NCBI RefSeq assembly: GCF_003671495.1
Contig: NZ_RCHN01000029.1
Coordinates: 35,599 to 99,598 of the forward strand
Reading direction: 5' to 3'
Length of the DNA stretch: 64,000 bases
Source of the DNA: Ketobacter sp.
Lineage (GTDB): Bacteria; Pseudomonadota; Gammaproteobacteria; Pseudomonadales; Ketobacteraceae
Part shown: positions 18,071 to 26,086 of the stretch, piece after piece
Layout of the letters: each line of letters starts with the position of its first letter
Numbering within the stretch: the stretch's first letter is position 1
Notes under the pieces: model-generated
Told to the model about the DNA's origin: nothing
The model's input: the letters and a program-made list of their open reading frames with translations, nothing else
The model's database searches: none
Position numbers and translations under genes: made by a program

Positions 18071-18095
18071 CACCAATGTTGACTAACAATTGGTG
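18071..18095. repeat. Inverted repeat CACCAAT-N11-ATTGGTG
   Basis: Two perfect 7-base arms separated by 11 bases, in the control region between the amidohydrolase and P450 genes. The left arm continues as CACCAATGTTG, which resembles the one-mismatch operator at 39266. It is probably a regulator site for the P450. Confidence 0.4.
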
Positions 18096-18336
18096 GGCAG
18101 TTTAAGCTTAAGCACCATCTCCGGCAATCGTTAATCGCTGCCGGCAAATGCAGCGCTAAGCGCTTGAATCCAGTGCACAACTTTCTGGTGCGCAAAGGCT
18201 TGCAGTGCGCAAAGAGCATACCGCAGGTCCCAAAGCGTCGAGTCCCGGTAAGGCCACCCTAGACCTTCGATCCGGTTACAACGTTGCCTGGAACCCTATT
18301 AACACAGAGGTGTTTGGACTAAAGGTGTCTGGAAAG

Positions 18337-19935
18337 ATGAACGCAAAAGTGGATTCACCGCTGTATTACGATCCCTATGATTTTGATATCGATGAGAACC
18401 CGTATCCTGTCTGGAAACGGATGCGAGACGAAGCGCCGCTCTATTACAATGAAAAATATGATTTTTATGCCCTGAGCCGTTACGAAGATGTGACCAAGTG
18501 TCTCAAGGACTTTGCAACCTACAGCTCAGCCAAGGGCACCATCATGGAGTTGATCAAAGCCGGGTTTCAGCCACCACCGGGCATGTTCATCTTTGAAGAT
18601 CCGCCACTGCACGACATTCACCGGGACATCCTGCGCCGGTTGTTCACCCCCCGTGCTATTGCCGCGGTGGAACCCAAAATCCGGGAGTTTACCACCCAGG
18701 TGTTGGATCCCCAGATTGGCAAAGGGGGCTTCGACTTTATCAAAGACCTGGGTTCGGAGATGCCGATGCGCACCATTGGCATGTTGTTGGGTATACCAGA
18801 GGCGGATCAGGCCAAGTTTCGTGACTTCTCCCTGGAAGGGTTGGATCTGGATGAGAGCGGCGCCCCGGCTGTGGATTTCGAGTTTCGTTTTAACGGCAAA
18901 GATGGCGATCCCATTGAAGTGAATGATCTGTTTGGCGCCTATCTGGACTGGCGCGAACAAAATCCCTCCGACGATCTTATGACGCAACTGCTGACCAGTG
19001 AGTTTGTGGATGAGACCGGTACCCAGCGCCGCCTGAGCCGGGAGGAAATCCTGGGTTATGTGCGGTTACTGGCCGGTGCCGGCAATGAAACCACCACGCG
19101 CCTGATTGGCTGGACTGGCAAGGTGTTGGCCGATCACCCGGAGCAATTGGCCGAGCTGGCCAAAGACCCCAGCCTGATTAATAACGCCATTGATGAAGTG
19201 CTGCGCTTTGAGCCTCCCTCCCCGGTTCAGGCCCGCTATGTTACCCGCGATGTGGAGCACTACGGGCAGATCGTGCCGAAAGGCAGTGTCATCCTGTTGT
19301 TGAACGCCTCCGCCAATCGGGACGAGCGCAAGTTCAAGGATCCGGACACCTTTAATATCCGGCGCAAGATCGATCAGACTCTGACCTTTGGTCATGGTCT
19401 GCATTTCTGTATGGGTAGTCACCTGGCCAAGCTGGAAGGTCGGATAGCCCTGGAAGAGGTTCTCAAACGTTTCCCCAGTTGGAAAGTGGATTGGGAGAAC
19501 GCCAAACAGGCCCGCACCTCAACGGTTCGGGGCTGGGAAACTTTGCCGGTGATTACCGACGAAGCGAAGTGGAAACAAGAGCAAAACAAAAACAGACCAC
19601 AGGAGAAAGCCGTGTCTAATGCAACAGAAGCAGGTATTGATAATGCCTGGGATTTGGTAATCAAAGCCCCCAACGGTGAACAGCGAAGTGTTGTGACCCT
19701 GAAATCCGAAGGCGAGGTGCTGACCGGCACCATCACCAATCCGGAGTTTGGTGAGCAGCCCATCGAAGGCGGCAAATACGATGGCGAAACCTTGACCTGG
19801 AAAAGCAAAGTCACCAAGCCAGTGAAGCTCACCGTGACGTACAGCGCCACCGTGGACGCAGACAACAACATCAGCGGCCACATCAAGGCCATGATGACCA
19901 AGATTCCGTTCAGCGGAACCCCGGTCGCCAAATAA
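18337..19935 (+). CDS. Cytochrome P450 with extra C-terminal beta-rich domain
   Basis: Haem-thiolate monooxygenase that would hydroxylate a hydrophobic substrate using electrons from a ferredoxin. From the ATG at 18337 (532 residues) the I-helix motif AGAGNETTT is near 245-252. The ExxR motif (EVLR) is near 286-289, and the haem loop FGHGLHFCMG has the ligand Cys at about 358. The P450 part ends near residue 410. A linker and a domain of about 107 residues then follow, beginning near residue 426. This domain has alternating strands (WDLVIKAP, VLTGTITNP, LTVTYSATV) and no cysteine. An internal AGGAGA-5-GTG at 19612 is in frame, so the domain may also be made alone. Bacterial P450s normally end without such a tail. 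A terminator follows directly. No ferredoxin is adjacent; the nearest is at 33442. Confidence 0.92.
   Translation: MNAKVDSPLYYDPYDFDIDENPYPVWKRMRDEAPLYYNEKYDFYALSRYEDVTKCLKDFATYSSAKGTIMELIKAGFQPPPGMFIFEDPPLHDIHRDILRRLFTPRAIAAVEPKIREFTTQVLDPQIGKGGFDFIKDLGSEMPMRTIGMLLGIPEADQAKFRDFSLEGLDLDESGAPAVDFEFRFNGKDGDPIEVNDLFGAYLDWREQNPSDDLMTQLLTSEFVDETGTQRRLSREEILGYVRLLAGAGNETTTRLIGWTGKVLADHPEQLAELAKDPSLINNAIDEVLRFEPPSPVQARYVTRDVEHYGQIVPKGSVILLLNASANRDERKFKDPDTFNIRRKIDQTLTFGHGLHFCMGSHLAKLEGRIALEEVLKRFPSWKVDWENAKQARTSTVRGWETLPVITDEAKWKQEQNKNRPQEKAVSNATEAGIDNAWDLVIKAPNGEQRSVVTLKSEGEVLTGTITNPEFGEQPIEGGKYDGETLTWKSKVTKPVKLTVTYSATVDADNNISGHIKAMMTKIPFSGTPVAK
19601..19614 (+). promoter_or_regulatory. Internal ribosome site and in-frame GTG within the P450 gene
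   Basis: AGGAGA at 19601-19606, five bases before a GTG (19612-19614) in the P450 frame. Starting there would give a separate 107-residue protein beginning MSNATEAGID, identical to the C-terminal domain. The spacing is ideal, better than that of the P450's own start. Confidence 0.5.
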
Positions 19936-19954
19936 GCTGTGATGTACGCAGTTG

Positions 19955-19983
19955 AAAAAGAGCCGCTTATGCGGCTCTTTTTT
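19955..19983. terminator. Bidirectional rho-independent terminator
   Basis: AAAAAGAGCCGC-TTAT-GCGGCTCTTTTTT forms a perfect stem with A-run before and T-run after. It ends the P450 transcript on the plus strand and, read backwards, the convergent SDR transcript that stops at 19990. Confidence 0.92.
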
Positions 19984-19989
19984 CTGGTA

Positions 19990-20787
19990 TTACTCGCCTG
20001 GCATCACCCGTTCACAGAGCAGGGCTTCCGGGGCTACGTACTTGGTGGTTGACCAGCCGCCATCTAGCGCGATGGTCTGACCGTTGATATAGCTGCCTTC
20101 CTTGGACGCCAAAAAGAACACGGTGTTGGCAACGTCGTCCACCGTACCGTCGCGGTCAAACGGGGTCAGTTCCTGATTGGTGCGTTGAAAGCCGGGAAAG
20201 TCCCAGGCCGCAGCGGTCATTTCTGTCTTAACCACACCGGGTGCCACGACGTTGGAGCGTATGCCTTTGGCGCCGTATTGCACGGCGAACGCCTGACTCA
20301 TGCCAATCATGCCGGCTTTTGCGGTGCAATAGATACCACCGTCCAGGCCCCCCAACAACCCAAACACCGAGCCGATATTAATGATGGACGAACCCGGTTG
20401 CATGGCTCGTAATGCCTCCCGTCCGAAGCGGAAGGGTGCTTTCAGGCTGATGTTCAGCACTTCATCGATGGTATCATCGTCGGTCTCTCCCGGAGGTGCC
20501 CACTTGCCGGAACCGGCGTTGTTGACCAGGCAATCGAGACGGTCGAACGCGTGTAAAGCCAGATCCACCGCTCGCTTGGGGGCATCTTTATCGGTGACAT
20601 CCGCCACCAGGTACTCCAGATCCGTCAGTTCGGAGAGCTCCTGCTGCAGCTGCTGCAGGCGGGGTTCCCGTCGCGCTACGGCGACGATGCGCCATCCCTC
20701 TTTGGCAAACTTGCGCGCGATGGCCTCGCCAATTCCGGAACTGGCGCCGGTAATCAGAGCCACTGGCCGTTGAGCTTGATCATTCAT
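19990..20787 (-). CDS. Short-chain dehydrogenase/reductase (SDR)
   Basis: Classical SDR of 265 residues from the ATG at 20787. TGASSGIGEAIA is the cofactor motif near 14-25, and NNAGSG lies near 91. The active site is formed by NIGSVFG with Ser and by YCTAKAG (Tyr-x3-Lys). The C-terminal INGQTIALDGGW is typical of the family. GGGGAGG lies 11 bases upstream of this ATG; the frame extends 23 codons further but without family-like sequence. It is a single gene convergent with the P450 and may oxidise the alcohol that the P450 makes. Substrate unknown. Confidence 0.92.
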   Translation of the reverse strand: MNDQAQRPVALITGASSGIGEAIARKFAKEGWRIVAVARREPRLQQLQQELSELTDLEYLVADVTDKDAPKRAVDLALHAFDRLDCLVNNAGSGKWAPPGETDDDTIDEVLNISLKAPFRFGREALRAMQPGSSIINIGSVFGLLGGLDGGIYCTAKAGMIGMSQAFAVQYGAKGIRSNVVAPGVVKTEMTAAAWDFPGFQRTNQELTPFDRDGTVDDVANTVFFLASKEGSYINGQTIALDGGWSTTKYVAPEALLCERVMPGE

Positions 20788-21126
20788 ATTGTTATTAGCC
20801 TCCCCTGTGTACAGCCCGTTACTTAGAGCCCGTTTGCGCCGGGCCCATTCGGACATTTCTCAACATCCGGGAACGCTCCCGGAACAGTCACAACAGTGTA
20901 TATCCCCGGGTATCCAGCTGACGATATAGCCAGGCCGAAGATCCGCCCGGAATACAGGCTCAGGCATTTCAGTGCGCCTGTTCAGGCTAGTGAGTGAGGT
21001 TGGGGCGCCGGCTGCGCTCATGGTAGAGACTGTGGCATGAACTGTCAGGACGCCTCCAGACCCCCATGGTACAACCTGTACTGACGATCTATCTCTGACT
21101 TCCGTTTCCAGCACAGGCGTATCTCT
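20788..21126. other. Divergent intergenic region, SDR / enoyl-CoA hydratase
   Basis: 339 bases without a gene I can support. A minus-strand open frame crosses it but continues through the hydratase gene in antisense and is almost certainly a shadow. It contains a small hairpin CCGGGA-N4-TCCCGG (20867-20882) and a weak operator-like CAACAGTGTAT (20891-20901) with two mismatches to the repeated core. No strong -35/-10 pair stands out. Confidence 0.5.
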
Positions 21127-22107
21127 ATGAAACAAGCTCCCGATATCAATCAGCTCAAGGAAGAGGCAAAGGAATATATCCGGTATGAGAAAGACACCGA
21201 AAACAAGATTGCCTATCTGACTTTCGACCGGCCGGACGCGCTGAACGCCACCACCACGGGTATGCGACAGTACTATGCCGACCTGGTATTCAAGGCCAAC
21301 GTGGATGATGACGTTAAAGTGCTGGTGATTCGGGGGGAAGGCAAGCATTTCGGCAGCGGTGGTGATCTGCAGGAGCAGGCCGACATGTACTCCGACTCCG
21401 GCGAGGACATGTCCCTGTTGCATGAATTCGGGATCAACGACCCCGATGTCAAATATCCACCGCGGGGCTCTTACCGGTTCCTGCACAGTATGACGGATCA
21501 TTATGCCAAGGCACCGGCCGGCAGCCGTCCACTGCAGGAATTCAAGAAAATCAGCATCATAGAAACCAAAGGCTACTGCTATGGATGGCACTTCTACCAG
21601 GCGGCGGATGCCGACCTGCTGATCTCGTCAGAGGACACCCTGTTCGGACATCCCTCCTTCCGTTATGCCGGCTGGGGCCCTCGCATGTGGACCTGGATCG
21701 AGCAAATCGGGCTCCGTAAGTTCTCTGAAATGCTGTTCACCGGTCGCCCGTTTACCGCAGCCGAAATGTACGAGACAAACTTCATTAACAGCGTAGTGCC
21801 GTTGGAAAAGTTGGCGGATGAGACCCGGAAATACGCCCTCGCCTGCTCCCGCAGCCGGCCCACCGATGTGGTTCAGGTACAAAAAACCTTTATTGAAATG
21901 TACAAACAGTACCGCGGCGAATACATGGGCAGCCTGTTGACCGGTTTTGTGGAAGGCATGCTGCCGATGATGACCAACGATCGACAAAATCAGGCGGGTG
22001 TGGACAGCGATACCTTCGAAAAAGGCCTCAATAACGTGGTGAAGGATATCGACATGATGTACCCGCCAGAGTGGCGGTTGGGTATGTCGAACCGTAAGAA
22101 ACCCTGA
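21127..22107 (+). CDS. Enoyl-CoA hydratase/isomerase family protein
   Basis: Crotonase-fold enzyme of 326 residues acting on a CoA thioester. The first oxyanion-hole segment is GKHFGSGGDLQEQ near 72-84. The second is in the GYCYGWHFYQAADADLLIS region near 149, with FGHPSFRYAGWGP following. The usual catalytic glutamates of true hydratases are not obvious at these places, so it could be an isomerase or hydrolase member. An insertion between the two motifs makes it longer than the standard 260 residues. It leads a plus-strand unit with the two hydantoinase-like genes, 31 bases before the next start. Family assignment is firm, reaction is not. Confidence 0.88.
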   Translation: MKQAPDINQLKEEAKEYIRYEKDTENKIAYLTFDRPDALNATTTGMRQYYADLVFKANVDDDVKVLVIRGEGKHFGSGGDLQEQADMYSDSGEDMSLLHEFGINDPDVKYPPRGSYRFLHSMTDHYAKAPAGSRPLQEFKKISIIETKGYCYGWHFYQAADADLLISSEDTLFGHPSFRYAGWGPRMWTWIEQIGLRKFSEMLFTGRPFTAAEMYETNFINSVVPLEKLADETRKYALACSRSRPTDVVQVQKTFIEMYKQYRGEYMGSLLTGFVEGMLPMMTNDRQNQAGVDSDTFEKGLNNVVKDIDMMYPPEWRLGMSNRKKP

Positions 22108-22138
22108 CTTCTGCCGCGCCATATTTAAGGATCACACC

Positions 22139-23968
22139 ATGTCATACGAACTGAATCGGCGCCTGGCCGCCAAGCGCGAACCCCTGCCCACCGCATCCGA
22201 TCTTGACCCGGTAACCGCCAGCATTATTCGTGGTGCTTTGGAAACCGTGTGCTTTGAGGCTTGTACTCATCTGGGCCGGGCCGCCTCCTCCCCTATCATC
22301 AATCAGTCCAATGAACGTAACTCGTCCATCATCGACTCCCATGGTCGCCTGGTGGTGGGATCGGTGGGCACGCCTCACCTGACGTTCGTGACGCAATTGA
22401 CTGTGCGTTACGGCTTGATGCATCAGGACGATTACGACTGGGGGCCGGGCGATGTGTTCCTGGCCAACGACCCGGATCATGGGGGCGGTCATCTGCCGGA
22501 CTATAACGTGTATGCGCCGGTGTTTGATGATGACGGTAGGCTGGTCATGATTCAGGCCCTGCAGGCCCATCAGGGTGACACCGGTGGCAAGGACCCAGGT
22601 GGCTTCACCCTGGAGGCCACGGACATTTTCACCGAAGGCCTGGCGATTCCCTGTCTGAAGCTGGTGCACCGAGGGGAGAAGCGTCGCGACGTCATAAACC
22701 TGATCGAACGCAACAATCGCTTTGCCACCTTTGCCGGTGACCTGGCGGCCATGATCGGCGGCGTGCAGATGGCCGTGCGCGAGCATCAGGCGCTGATCCG
22801 TAAGTACGGCACGGACAACGTACGGGCAGCACTGAACTATACGGTGGAACACACAGAGAAGCGGTTTCGTGAAGAGATTGCCGCCTGGCCGGACGGGACC
22901 TATGAGGCGGACGTTTGGGTGGACGCCGACACTCAGGGCACTCCGGATGTGAAAGTGCATGTGGCATGTGAGGTACGGGGTGACCAATTGACGGTGGACC
23001 TGACCGGAACCGACGACCGCCCCCACCTGGTGGGTGTGTGGAACACTTTTGCCAATTCCCGCGGTTATATCATGGTGCAACTGTGCAGCATGATTGATCC
23101 GGAGATTCCAAAAAACGAAGGGCTGTTCAATGCGGTGGACATTATTCTGCCGGAAGGCTGTATCGCCCATCCGCCACCGAACAAGCCGGCGGCACTGGGC
23201 TCGTTCCACCCCGCCTGTGAAATCACCGAGGCAGTGTGCATTGCCCTTTCCAACATTGTGCCGGAGCGCGCACAACCCCAGGTCTATAAGATCGGGATGC
23301 CCAACGCGGTGATCGGGTTTAACGCCAACGGCATGATGTGGATGGATCAGGGGGTGGACTCCCGTTCCATGGACGTGTCGGCAGTGAAAGGCGTGGATGG
23401 CTGGGGTTCCAGCCCGGCGTCTCTGGGCAGCTTGCTGCTGTCCATGGCCGAAGACAGTGAAGCCCGTTTTCCGGTGTTGAACATCAGCCGGGAAATGGTG
23501 ACCGATGGCGGTGGTGCCGGCCAGTGGCGCGGCGCACCCGGCAGCCTGAATGTGAAAAAAGTACTGGAACCGGTATCGGCCATGGCGTGGATGGTGTCTG
23601 CCAAACATCCGTTACGAGGCATGTGTGGTGGTGAGGATGCCATTCCCTACAGTAACCGCTTTCTGGTGGGAACCGAGCAGGAATACAAAATCGAACTGGT
23701 GGAAAGTGCACAGTTACCCGAGGGTGCTGTCATGGCCTATCAGCACGGTGGTGGCGCCGGCTTCGGCCCGGCGCTTGAGCGCGACCCGGAAGCGGTGAAA
23801 GAAGATGTGCTGGACGAATACGTCAGTCTGGCAGCGGCCCGCTCCAAGTATGGTGTGGTGCTGACCGGCAGTCTGGAGGAGTATGACCTTGCCGTTGACA
23901 TCGCTGCGACCCAGGCACTGAGAAATAAAATGAAAGCAGAGACCGCCGCACAGGGGGCAGCGTCATGA
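22139..23968 (+). CDS. hyuB: Hydantoinase B / oxoprolinase-type subunit B
   Basis: 609-residue protein of the HyuB family, which with HyuA makes ATP-dependent cyclic-amide hydrolases or acetone/ketone-carboxylase-like complexes. Family features include NERNSSIIDSHGRLV near the start, DVFLANDPDHGGGHLPDY (metal-site region), HQGDTGG, and the glycine-rich RGAPGSLN and GGGAGFGPALERDP segments. AAGGATCA precedes the ATG. The stop overlaps the start of hyuA by 4 bases (ATGA), indicating translational coupling. Many HyuA-HyuB pairs are encoded A then B; here the order is B then A. In this catabolic setting, an amide, lactam or ketone could be the substrate. That is inference. Confidence 0.9.
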   Translation: MSYELNRRLAAKREPLPTASDLDPVTASIIRGALETVCFEACTHLGRAASSPIINQSNERNSSIIDSHGRLVVGSVGTPHLTFVTQLTVRYGLMHQDDYDWGPGDVFLANDPDHGGGHLPDYNVYAPVFDDDGRLVMIQALQAHQGDTGGKDPGGFTLEATDIFTEGLAIPCLKLVHRGEKRRDVINLIERNNRFATFAGDLAAMIGGVQMAVREHQALIRKYGTDNVRAALNYTVEHTEKRFREEIAAWPDGTYEADVWVDADTQGTPDVKVHVACEVRGDQLTVDLTGTDDRPHLVGVWNTFANSRGYIMVQLCSMIDPEIPKNEGLFNAVDIILPEGCIAHPPPNKPAALGSFHPACEITEAVCIALSNIVPERAQPQVYKIGMPNAVIGFNANGMMWMDQGVDSRSMDVSAVKGVDGWGSSPASLGSLLLSMAEDSEARFPVLNISREMVTDGGGAGQWRGAPGSLNVKKVLEPVSAMAWMVSAKHPLRGMCGGEDAIPYSNRFLVGTEQEYKIELVESAQLPEGAVMAYQHGGGAGFGPALERDPEAVKEDVLDEYVSLAAARSKYGVVLTGSLEEYDLAVDIAATQALRNKMKAETAAQGAAS

Positions 23969-26040
23969 GTTATCGAGTAGGCATTGATATAGGCGGTACG
24001 TTCACGGATTTCGCCATGCTTAAAGGCGAAGAAATCATTCTGCACAAAAATCTCAGCACCCCGGAAGACCGCTCCATCGGTGTGATGACCGGGTTGGAAA
24101 AGCTGGCGGAAAAGGAAGGTATGACCCTGGGGGATCTGTTGGGTCAGTGTGAGAGCATCGTGCACGGCACCACCATCGCCGACAATACGCTGATTGAGAT
24201 GAACGGTGCTGTTACCGGCCTGATCACCACGCAGGGCTTTCGGGATGAAATGGAGTACCGTCGGGGTTTTAAAGAGAACATTTGGGATGCCACCCTGGCG
24301 CCATTCAAGCAGATTACTCCGCGGCGACGGCGTCTGACTGTGCCGGAGCGCATGCTGTTTGATGGTTCAATCTACGAGGCGTTGGACGAACAGGCGGTGC
24401 GTGACGCCTGTCGTAAGTTGAGAAAGCAGAATGTGGAGTCCGTGGCAATTTCGCTGATTTTCTCTTTCGTCAATCCGGCCCATGAACTGCGCGTCAAACA
24501 GATTGTGGAAGAAGAGATGCCGGGTGTACATCTTTCTGTCTCTCACCAGGTGTTGCCGCGGGGGCCGGAGTATGACCGCACCAGCACCACCGTGGTCAAC
24601 GCCTATGTAGGGCCGAGGGTCACCTCCTATCTGGAAAAACTGGTGACGCGCCTACAGGAGGCCGGTTACAAAAACCAATTGATGGTGATGCAGGCCAGCG
24701 GTGGTGTGATGACCCGGGAATACATTGATGGCTCACCCATTCGCGTGTTGGCCTCCGGCCCGGCAGGTGGCGTGATTGGCTCCGCGCACACGGGTGTGGC
24801 CAAAGGCTCCCCTAACCTGTTGTGCGTGGACATGGGGGGCACTTCCTATGATATGTCCATTGTGTTGGATGGAGCGGCACCGGCCACCGCTGGTTGGAAC
24901 ATGCATCATCGCTACCTGGTGGGTGTACCCATGGTGCAGGTGGAAACCCTGGGAGCTGGCGGCGGATCGATTTGCCATGTCAGTGGTGGTGAAATCCAGG
25001 TGGGGCCAAAATCCGCCGGCTCCGAGCCCGGTCCTATCTGTTACGGCAGGGGTGGCGTTGAACCGACCGTGACCGACGCCTTGTTGATGTTGGGGATTCT
25101 TTCTGCCGATGCTGAGTTTGCCGGCGGCAGTTTTGCCTTGCAGGAACAGGGTGTGCGTGAGGCGTTCCAGGTGTTGGGCGATCAAATGGGCTACGGCGCG
25201 GAGGATGCTGCCTTCGATTGCTGGCGCGTGGTTAACGCCAATATGATCCAGGCCATTCGTCGTACCACCGCCGGTAAGGGGATCGATCCCAAGGAGATGG
25301 TGATGTTGGCCTACGGTGGCAACGGACCCGCTTTTGCAGCGGTACACGCCGATGCACTGGGCATCAAAAAGGTTTTGGTGCCCAAGGCCTCACCTACGTT
25401 CTCGGCATTGGGGACGCTGGTGGCTAAACCCACCATCGATGAGGAGCGTTCCTGCAGTTGTTCGGTGGATGCCCCGGATCTGGAGAAAATGAGAACGCTT
25501 TGGAGCCAGTTGGAAGAGCGAGCCAATCGTTACTTCAGGGATGCGGGCTTCTCAACAGAGCAGGTTGAATACATTTATCAGATCAATATGCGTTATGCAG
25601 GGCAGAACTTTGCCGTGAGCTTTGATGTGCACCGTTGCCAGGGCGCCCAGGATTTCAGGTTTCTGGATGCTGAGTTCGGAGCGCGGGCACTGGAAGCGTT
25701 CAATGCCCGCCACATGCAGGAATTTGAACATATTCGTGAAGCGGAATTGCCAGAGATCATCGGCGTTCGCCTGATCACGGCGGTGGATACACCGGCACCA
25801 CCGGTGGGTAGAGGTTGTTCCGCTCCACGGATGGCTGCTGCGTCCGTCAAACGGCGGCGGGCCAATCTGGGTGAAGGCTACATGGATATCGAAATCTATG
25901 CGGGCAACGCGTTGTTACCAGGTTATGAGGTTACCGGACCGGCGATCATTGAAGAAACCTTTACCACCATTGTGGTGTACCCAGGGTGGAAGGTACAGGT
26001 TGATGATTCCGGCGACTATGAGATGCAGAAAACCCAATAA
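23965..26040 (+). CDS. hyuA: Hydantoinase A / oxoprolinase-type subunit A
   Basis: 691-residue HyuA-family ATPase subunit. The N-terminal ATP-binding motif DIGGTFTDF is at 8-16, with HGTTIADNTLIE near 69. The central actin-like phosphate-binding blocks include ASGPAGGVIGSAH, CVDMGGTSYD and GAGGGSI. The C-terminal beta domain ends with PAIIEETFTTIVVYPGW. It overlaps hyuB by 4 bases, so the two subunits are surely made together. ATP hydrolysis by this subunit drives ring opening or carboxylation in characterised members. The exact substrate cannot be read from sequence; the link to the preceding crotonase-family gene suggests it works on or near a CoA pathway. Confidence 0.9.
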   Translation: MSYRVGIDIGGTFTDFAMLKGEEIILHKNLSTPEDRSIGVMTGLEKLAEKEGMTLGDLLGQCESIVHGTTIADNTLIEMNGAVTGLITTQGFRDEMEYRRGFKENIWDATLAPFKQITPRRRRLTVPERMLFDGSIYEALDEQAVRDACRKLRKQNVESVAISLIFSFVNPAHELRVKQIVEEEMPGVHLSVSHQVLPRGPEYDRTSTTVVNAYVGPRVTSYLEKLVTRLQEAGYKNQLMVMQASGGVMTREYIDGSPIRVLASGPAGGVIGSAHTGVAKGSPNLLCVDMGGTSYDMSIVLDGAAPATAGWNMHHRYLVGVPMVQVETLGAGGGSICHVSGGEIQVGPKSAGSEPGPICYGRGGVEPTVTDALLMLGILSADAEFAGGSFALQEQGVREAFQVLGDQMGYGAEDAAFDCWRVVNANMIQAIRRTTAGKGIDPKEMVMLAYGGNGPAFAAVHADALGIKKVLVPKASPTFSALGTLVAKPTIDEERSCSCSVDAPDLEKMRTLWSQLEERANRYFRDAGFSTEQVEYIYQINMRYAGQNFAVSFDVHRCQGAQDFRFLDAEFGARALEAFNARHMQEFEHIREAELPEIIGVRLITAVDTPAPPVGRGCSAPRMAAASVKRRRANLGEGYMDIEIYAGNALLPGYEVTGPAIIEETFTTIVVYPGWKVQVDDSGDYEMQKTQ

Positions 26041-26048
26041 ACGGTAAC

Positions 26049-26068
26049 AGGCCCCGAGTACGGGGCCT
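26049..26068 (+). terminator. Hairpin after hyuA
   Basis: 8-bp perfect stem AGGCCCCG / CGGGGCCT with a 4-base loop, 9 bases past the hyuA stop and before the convergent AraC gene. Only a short T-poor tail follows (TGGGTC), so termination may be partial or serve both directions. Confidence 0.55.
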
Positions 26069-26086
26069 TGGGTCAAAATGCCTTGA

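Larger units (their letters stand above)
17924..18336. other. Divergent intergenic region, amidohydrolase / P450
   Basis: 413 bases between the two divergent start codons, with no convincing gene. It carries the exact operator (17990-18000), a minus-strand TATAAA at 18002-18007, the 10-base palindrome AACACGTGTT at 18019-18028, and a larger inverted repeat at 18071-18095. The P450 frame is open back to a GTG at 18205, but the extra 44 residues do not look like a P450 N-terminus. Confidence 0.6.

Noticed and set aside
18205..18336. Upstream extension of the P450 by 44 residues from a GTG
   Set aside because: The added residues do not resemble a P450 N-terminus. The ATG at 18337 gives the expected MNAKVDSPLYYDPYD opening.
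20891..20901. CAACAGTGTAT as a further operator copy
   Set aside because: Two of the eight fixed positions differ and it is not next to a promoter-like box, so it was kept out of the regulon list.
20860..21591. Minus-strand open frame crossing the SDR/hydratase intergenic region
   Set aside because: Two thirds is antisense to the hydratase gene. No family motif or ribosome site, so the intergenic part was left unannotated.
22142..23608. Long minus-strand open frame of 488 codons inside the hydantoinase B gene
   Set aside because: It lies wholly antisense to a clear family member. Its translation is rich in His, Gly and Val without domain motifs, as expected for a shadow of a GC-rich gene.
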